The notes under the pieces are model-generated. The model made no database searches and was not told the DNA's origin. It worked only from the letters and a program-made list of their open reading frames with translations. A stretch of 7,710 bases of DNA from an uncultured Candidatus Saccharibacteria bacterium (GTDB lineage: Bacteria; Patescibacteriota; Saccharimonadia; Saccharimonadales; Saccharimonadaceae): positions 1 through 7,710 of the forward strand of contig CAMUPZ010000029.1 in the NCBI GenBank assembly GCA_947095985.1, given 5' to 3'. Position numbers and translations under genes: made by a program. The stretch's first letter is position 1; each line of letters opens with the position of its first letter. Positions 5,286 through 7,710 of this stretch are shown piece by piece.

Positions 5286-6584
5286 ATGAAAAACGAGTTG
5301 GTAAAAATTGCTAGAAAGACGCTGCCTAAAGGGGCTCTGGAGAAAACTGAAAATGCCTATCGGATTGCGCGGACGAAGATGATTAGTCTGAGGTATGGCA
5401 ATCCAGCTCGTGGCCTGAGAATTATTGCGGTAACGGGGACGAATGGTAAGACGACGACGGCTTGTTATATTAATGAAATTTTGAAAGAGGCTGGCTTTAA
5501 GACGGCATTGTTTACGACGGCAGTGATTGAAATTGCTGGTGAAGAGAAGATAAATGATTTGAATGCAACTGTCCCAACTGTAGCCAGGCTGTTTAGTTTT
5601 TTTCAGACAGCTCAGCGTGAAGGTGTCGAATACGTGATTTTAGAGGCAACTAGCCATGCATTATCTCAGCATAAGTTTGATGGCGTGCCAATTGAGGCGG
5701 CGGTGATGACTAACTTGACTCAAGATCACCTGGATTACCATAAAACAATGGAAGAGTATGCAGAGGCAAAGGCTAAATTATTTGAAAAGCAGCCAAAATA
5801 TATAGTGTTAAATCGCGATGATAAGTGGTTTGAATATTTCAATAAGTTTAATGCTTCTGGCGAAAAGATGACGTACGGTGTGAGTCCGGAGGCCGAGGCT
5901 CGGATAACACACATTAAGCTTTATAAAAAGGGCACAGAAGCAAGTCTGCTCATTGACCATCAGACTCATTTGGAGTTGGCGACTAATCTACCTGGTGAAT
6001 TTAATGTACTTAATATGTCAGCGGCAGTATCTTTGGCGTATTTGCTCGGTATAAAGCTAGAAGATATTCAAGAAGGCGTGGCAAATCTGGAGACGATTCC
6101 AGGGCGCTTTGAGCGAGTGGATAATAAGCGCGGAATTGATATTATCGTGGATTATGCGCATACGCCAGATGCATTGGAGAAATTGTTAAAAACGACACGG
6201 AGAATTACTAAAGGGAGATTGTTCTTAGTTTTCGGCGCGTGTGGTGACCGAGATAAAACAAAGCGACCAATTATGGGAGAGTTGGCGGCTAATTTGGCGG
6301 ATAGAATTTTTCTAACGGATGAAGAAAGCTATAGTGAGAATCCAGATGATATTCGGGCAATGATTCGACAGGGAATTGAGCGAACAAAGAAGGCCCATAA
6401 GATGACGGAAATTGCTGATCGAAAACAAGCGATTTATCAGGCACTAAAATCAGCCGTACGTGGCGATACGGTTCTAATTACCGGTATGGGTCATGAGCAG
6501 TATCGAATTGTTAACGGTAAACGAATTCCGTGGAATGATAAAACTGTTGTAAAAGAAATTCTCGGGCTAGAGAAAAATAAATAG
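5286..6584 (+). CDS. murE: MurE-like Mur ligase (UDP-MurNAc-tripeptide synthetase) lacking the N-terminal domain
   Basis: Mur ligases add an amino acid to the UDP-MurNAc peptide using ATP; MurE adds residue 3 in the cytoplasm. Seen in the 432 aa: P-loop GTNGKTTT (51-58), LEATSHAL (119-126), the TNLTQDHLDYH metal region (142-152), YAEAK with K162 at the carbamylated-lysine position, GEFNVLNMSAA (237-247), GRFERV (273-278), VDYAHTPDALEKL (288-300), FGACGDRDKTKRP (316-328) and GMGHEQY (400-406). Only 50 residues precede the P-loop, against roughly 100 in classical MurE, so the N-terminal UDP-binding domain is absent or replaced by a short helical segment. Where DAP-type MurE has DNPR, this protein has EESY (346-349), so the third residue is uncertain. 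I chose the ATG at 5286 because the in-frame ATG at 5166 would run 79 bp into tsaD and precede the promoter. MurE function is the best reading, with low certainty on substrate. Confidence 0.87.
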   Translation: MKNELVKIARKTLPKGALEKTENAYRIARTKMISLRYGNPARGLRIIAVTGTNGKTTTACYINEILKEAGFKTALFTTAVIEIAGEEKINDLNATVPTVARLFSFFQTAQREGVEYVILEATSHALSQHKFDGVPIEAAVMTNLTQDHLDYHKTMEEYAEAKAKLFEKQPKYIVLNRDDKWFEYFNKFNASGEKMTYGVSPEAEARITHIKLYKKGTEASLLIDHQTHLELATNLPGEFNVLNMSAAVSLAYLLGIKLEDIQEGVANLETIPGRFERVDNKRGIDIIVDYAHTPDALEKLLKTTRRITKGRLFLVFGACGDRDKTKRPIMGELAANLADRIFLTDEESYSENPDDIRAMIRQGIERTKKAHKMTEIADRKQAIYQALKSAVRGDTVLITGMGHEQYRIVNGKRIPWNDKTVVKEILGLEKNK

Positions 6585-6601
6585 TTCGCCCAGCTATTTA
6601 T
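6571..6601 (-). terminator. Possible A/T-rich terminator for the murF-like transcript
   Basis: ATAAATAG (6577-6584) and CTATTTAT (6594-6601) form an 8-bp perfect stem around a 9-base loop. On the minus strand the stem is followed by TTTTTCT (6576 downwards), a terminator-like tail. On the + strand the stem includes the murE-like stop codon and no good T-run follows. The stem has a single G-C pair, so its strength is doubtful. Confidence 0.35.
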
Positions 6602-6638
6602 CAAGCTTTTATGAACAGACGTAAGTTGTCTAATGGTA

Positions 6639-6672
6639 TTTAATTGTCTATCGGATAGTGAATCAATTGAAA
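6639..6672. other. Stem-loop in the murE-murF convergent gap
   Basis: Two nested arms occur: TTTAATTG (6639-6646) pairs with CAATTgAAA (6664-6672, one bulged G), and inside it CTATC (6648-6652) pairs with GATAG (6654-6658) around a minimal loop. With 6577-6601 it is the only structure in the 94-bp gap between the two stop codons. No T-run follows on either strand, so it may protect or define mRNA 3' ends rather than terminate by itself. Confidence 0.35.
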
Positions 6673-6678
6673 CTTATA

Positions 6679-7710
6679 TTAATAAGGATGATCGAAAAAT
6701 TGCTGTTTCTTTTTAAGCCAGGTTTCTGATTGGCGGACAAGTTTTTTGCTGTCAGTGGGGTTATTGAGAAGCGGTTTAATGGCCTCCTCGAGATAAATGC
6801 CACCCTGTGAGCCCTTGAAAAGGATTGTCGTGTCTTTAATTCCTTTACTCTTTAAGAACTCTCCAGCTTCTGGTGATTTGTCAAATGACAAAACCTTGCA
6901 GCCATTTTTTTCGGCAATTGGTGCAAGGTGTTTTTTTGCTAATTTACCGACGGTAATCAGTAGGTCTAATTGCTTGGGGTCACACAGTCTACCAATTTTT
7001 TCATGTTCCAGCTTAGAGGAATCGCCAAGCTCATTCATGTCGCCTAAAACCGCAATTTTACGACTTGCTTCCAGAGAGTAAAGGGTTTTTAGGGAATTTT
7101 CCATAGCAACGGGGCTGGCGTTATAGGTGTCGTCTAGTAGGGTGCATCCTTGCGTGTCGTGTAAAATATTCATCCTGCCAGAGACTGGTTTAATTTTCTT
7201 TAAGGCCGCTGCCACTTCGTCAATATTCATGCCGCAAGCTAGACCTGCTGCTGCCGCGCCAGTGATAGAGCGGATGTTGTGCTTACCTAATACGGAAATA
7301 TTGATGTCGTGCGACTCTTCTTGATTGTGTTTTAGGGTTGCAATATAGCCGTCATTGGTGGTTTCTTTAATTTGCAAGAGAACATCAGCAGATTCATCGC
7401 CGTAGCTTATTTTTTCGCCAATTATAAGTGAGTGATATTTTTTATCAATATCGTGAAAATTGAATATGGTTTTTTTAGCAACTTGACTAATGGACAATTC
7501 TTCGCGCGCCACCACGTCAATTGTTTTAAAAAACTCCATATGCTCTGGCGCGACAGAGGTGATTATTGCGATATCAGGTTGAATGTAGCGCATAAATGTT
7601 GCCATTTCACCCGGACAATCAATGCCACATTCTTGGATAATGATGTCAGGCGATTGCGGATTTTTAATGCTAGAACGGGCAGCGGAGAAGACTTTTAGCC
7701 AATCTAGGGG
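6679..7710 (-). CDS. murF: MurF-like ligase (UDP-MurNAc-tripeptide--D-Ala-D-Ala ligase), N-terminus beyond the window
   Basis: MurF adds D-Ala-D-Ala to the UDP-MurNAc tripeptide in the cytoplasm. The open frame runs to the right edge, giving 343 visible residues; the start and the ATP-binding P-loop lie outside, and the internal Met at 7605 is not the start because homology continues upstream. Visible motifs (numbered from the edge): ECGIDCPGEM (27-36), QPDIAIITSVAPEHMEFF (44-61), LGKHNIRSITGAAAAG (141-156), GRMNIL (178-183), LLDDTYNASPVAMENSL (191-207), VLGDMNELGDSSKLEHEKIG (221-240) and LFKGSQGG (297-304). These fit the central and C-terminal Mur-ligase domains and match MurF better than MurC, D or E (DDTYNASP, GDMNELG). 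At the usual carbamylated lysine (AKAK in MurF) this protein has AREE (68-71), so that lysine seems replaced by glutamate. It converges on murE-like instead of lying in a dcw-type operon. Confidence 0.88.
   Translation of the reverse strand, partial: PLDWLKVFSAARSSIKNPQSPDIIIQECGIDCPGEMATFMRYIQPDIAIITSVAPEHMEFFKTIDVVAREELSISQVAKKTIFNFHDIDKKYHSLIIGEKISYGDESADVLLQIKETTNDGYIATLKHNQEESHDINISVLGKHNIRSITGAAAAGLACGMNIDEVAAALKKIKPVSGRMNILHDTQGCTLLDDTYNASPVAMENSLKTLYSLEASRKIAVLGDMNELGDSSKLEHEKIGRLCDPKQLDLLITVGKLAKKHLAPIAEKNGCKVLSFDKSPEAGEFLKSKGIKDTTILFKGSQGGIYLEEAIKPLLNNPTDSKKLVRQSETWLKKKQQFFDHPY

Overview
This window most resembles a chromosomal segment of a Patescibacteria/CPR bacterium, probably Candidatus Saccharibacteria (TM7). 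That is inferred from gene content and protein style, not from a database match. The pointers are a MurE-type ligase without the usual N-terminal UDP-binding domain, a MurF-type ligase with CPR-like motifs, a FemA/FemB-family aminoacyl-tRNA-dependent ligase, a ValRS with unusual core motifs, and very compact intergenic regions. The standard bacterial genetic code fits every gene; no phage, IS element or CRISPR array was seen.

Layout: (1) 1-55 is the 3' part of a tRNA-Ser on the + strand with encoded CCA, followed by a hairpin/T-run terminator at 71-99. (2) A strong sigma70-type promoter at 116-144 precedes a 113-aa single-membrane-segment protein of unknown function (190-531). (3) This gene converges tail to tail, with one base between the stop codons, on a leftward block: tsaD (4174-5244), a femAB-family gene (3238-4155) and valS (533-3088). 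valS has its own promoter and a 110-nt leader with an unusual symmetric array of three dyads. (4) tsaD is divergent from a rightward murE-like gene (5286-6584). The 41-bp gap holds two back-to-back extended -10 elements placed so that both mRNAs should be nearly leaderless. (5) murE-like converges on a murF-like gene (6679 to the right edge) that is cut by the window end.

Functionally the window mixes translation (tRNA-Ser, ValRS, the t6A37 tRNA-modification enzyme TsaD) with peptidoglycan precursor assembly (MurE-like, MurF-like, FemAB-like cross-bridge enzyme). FemAB enzymes use aminoacyl-tRNA as donor, so they link the two processes.

Items most worth a second look: the three-dyad, 38-bp-spaced array with a 12-bp long-range inverted repeat in the valS leader; the predicted leaderless divergent transcripts; extended -10 TGn elements at all four visible promoters; apparent replacement of key Mur-ligase residues (the DAP-recognition motif in the MurE-like protein and the carbamylated lysine in the MurF-like protein); and the unrecognised small membrane protein.
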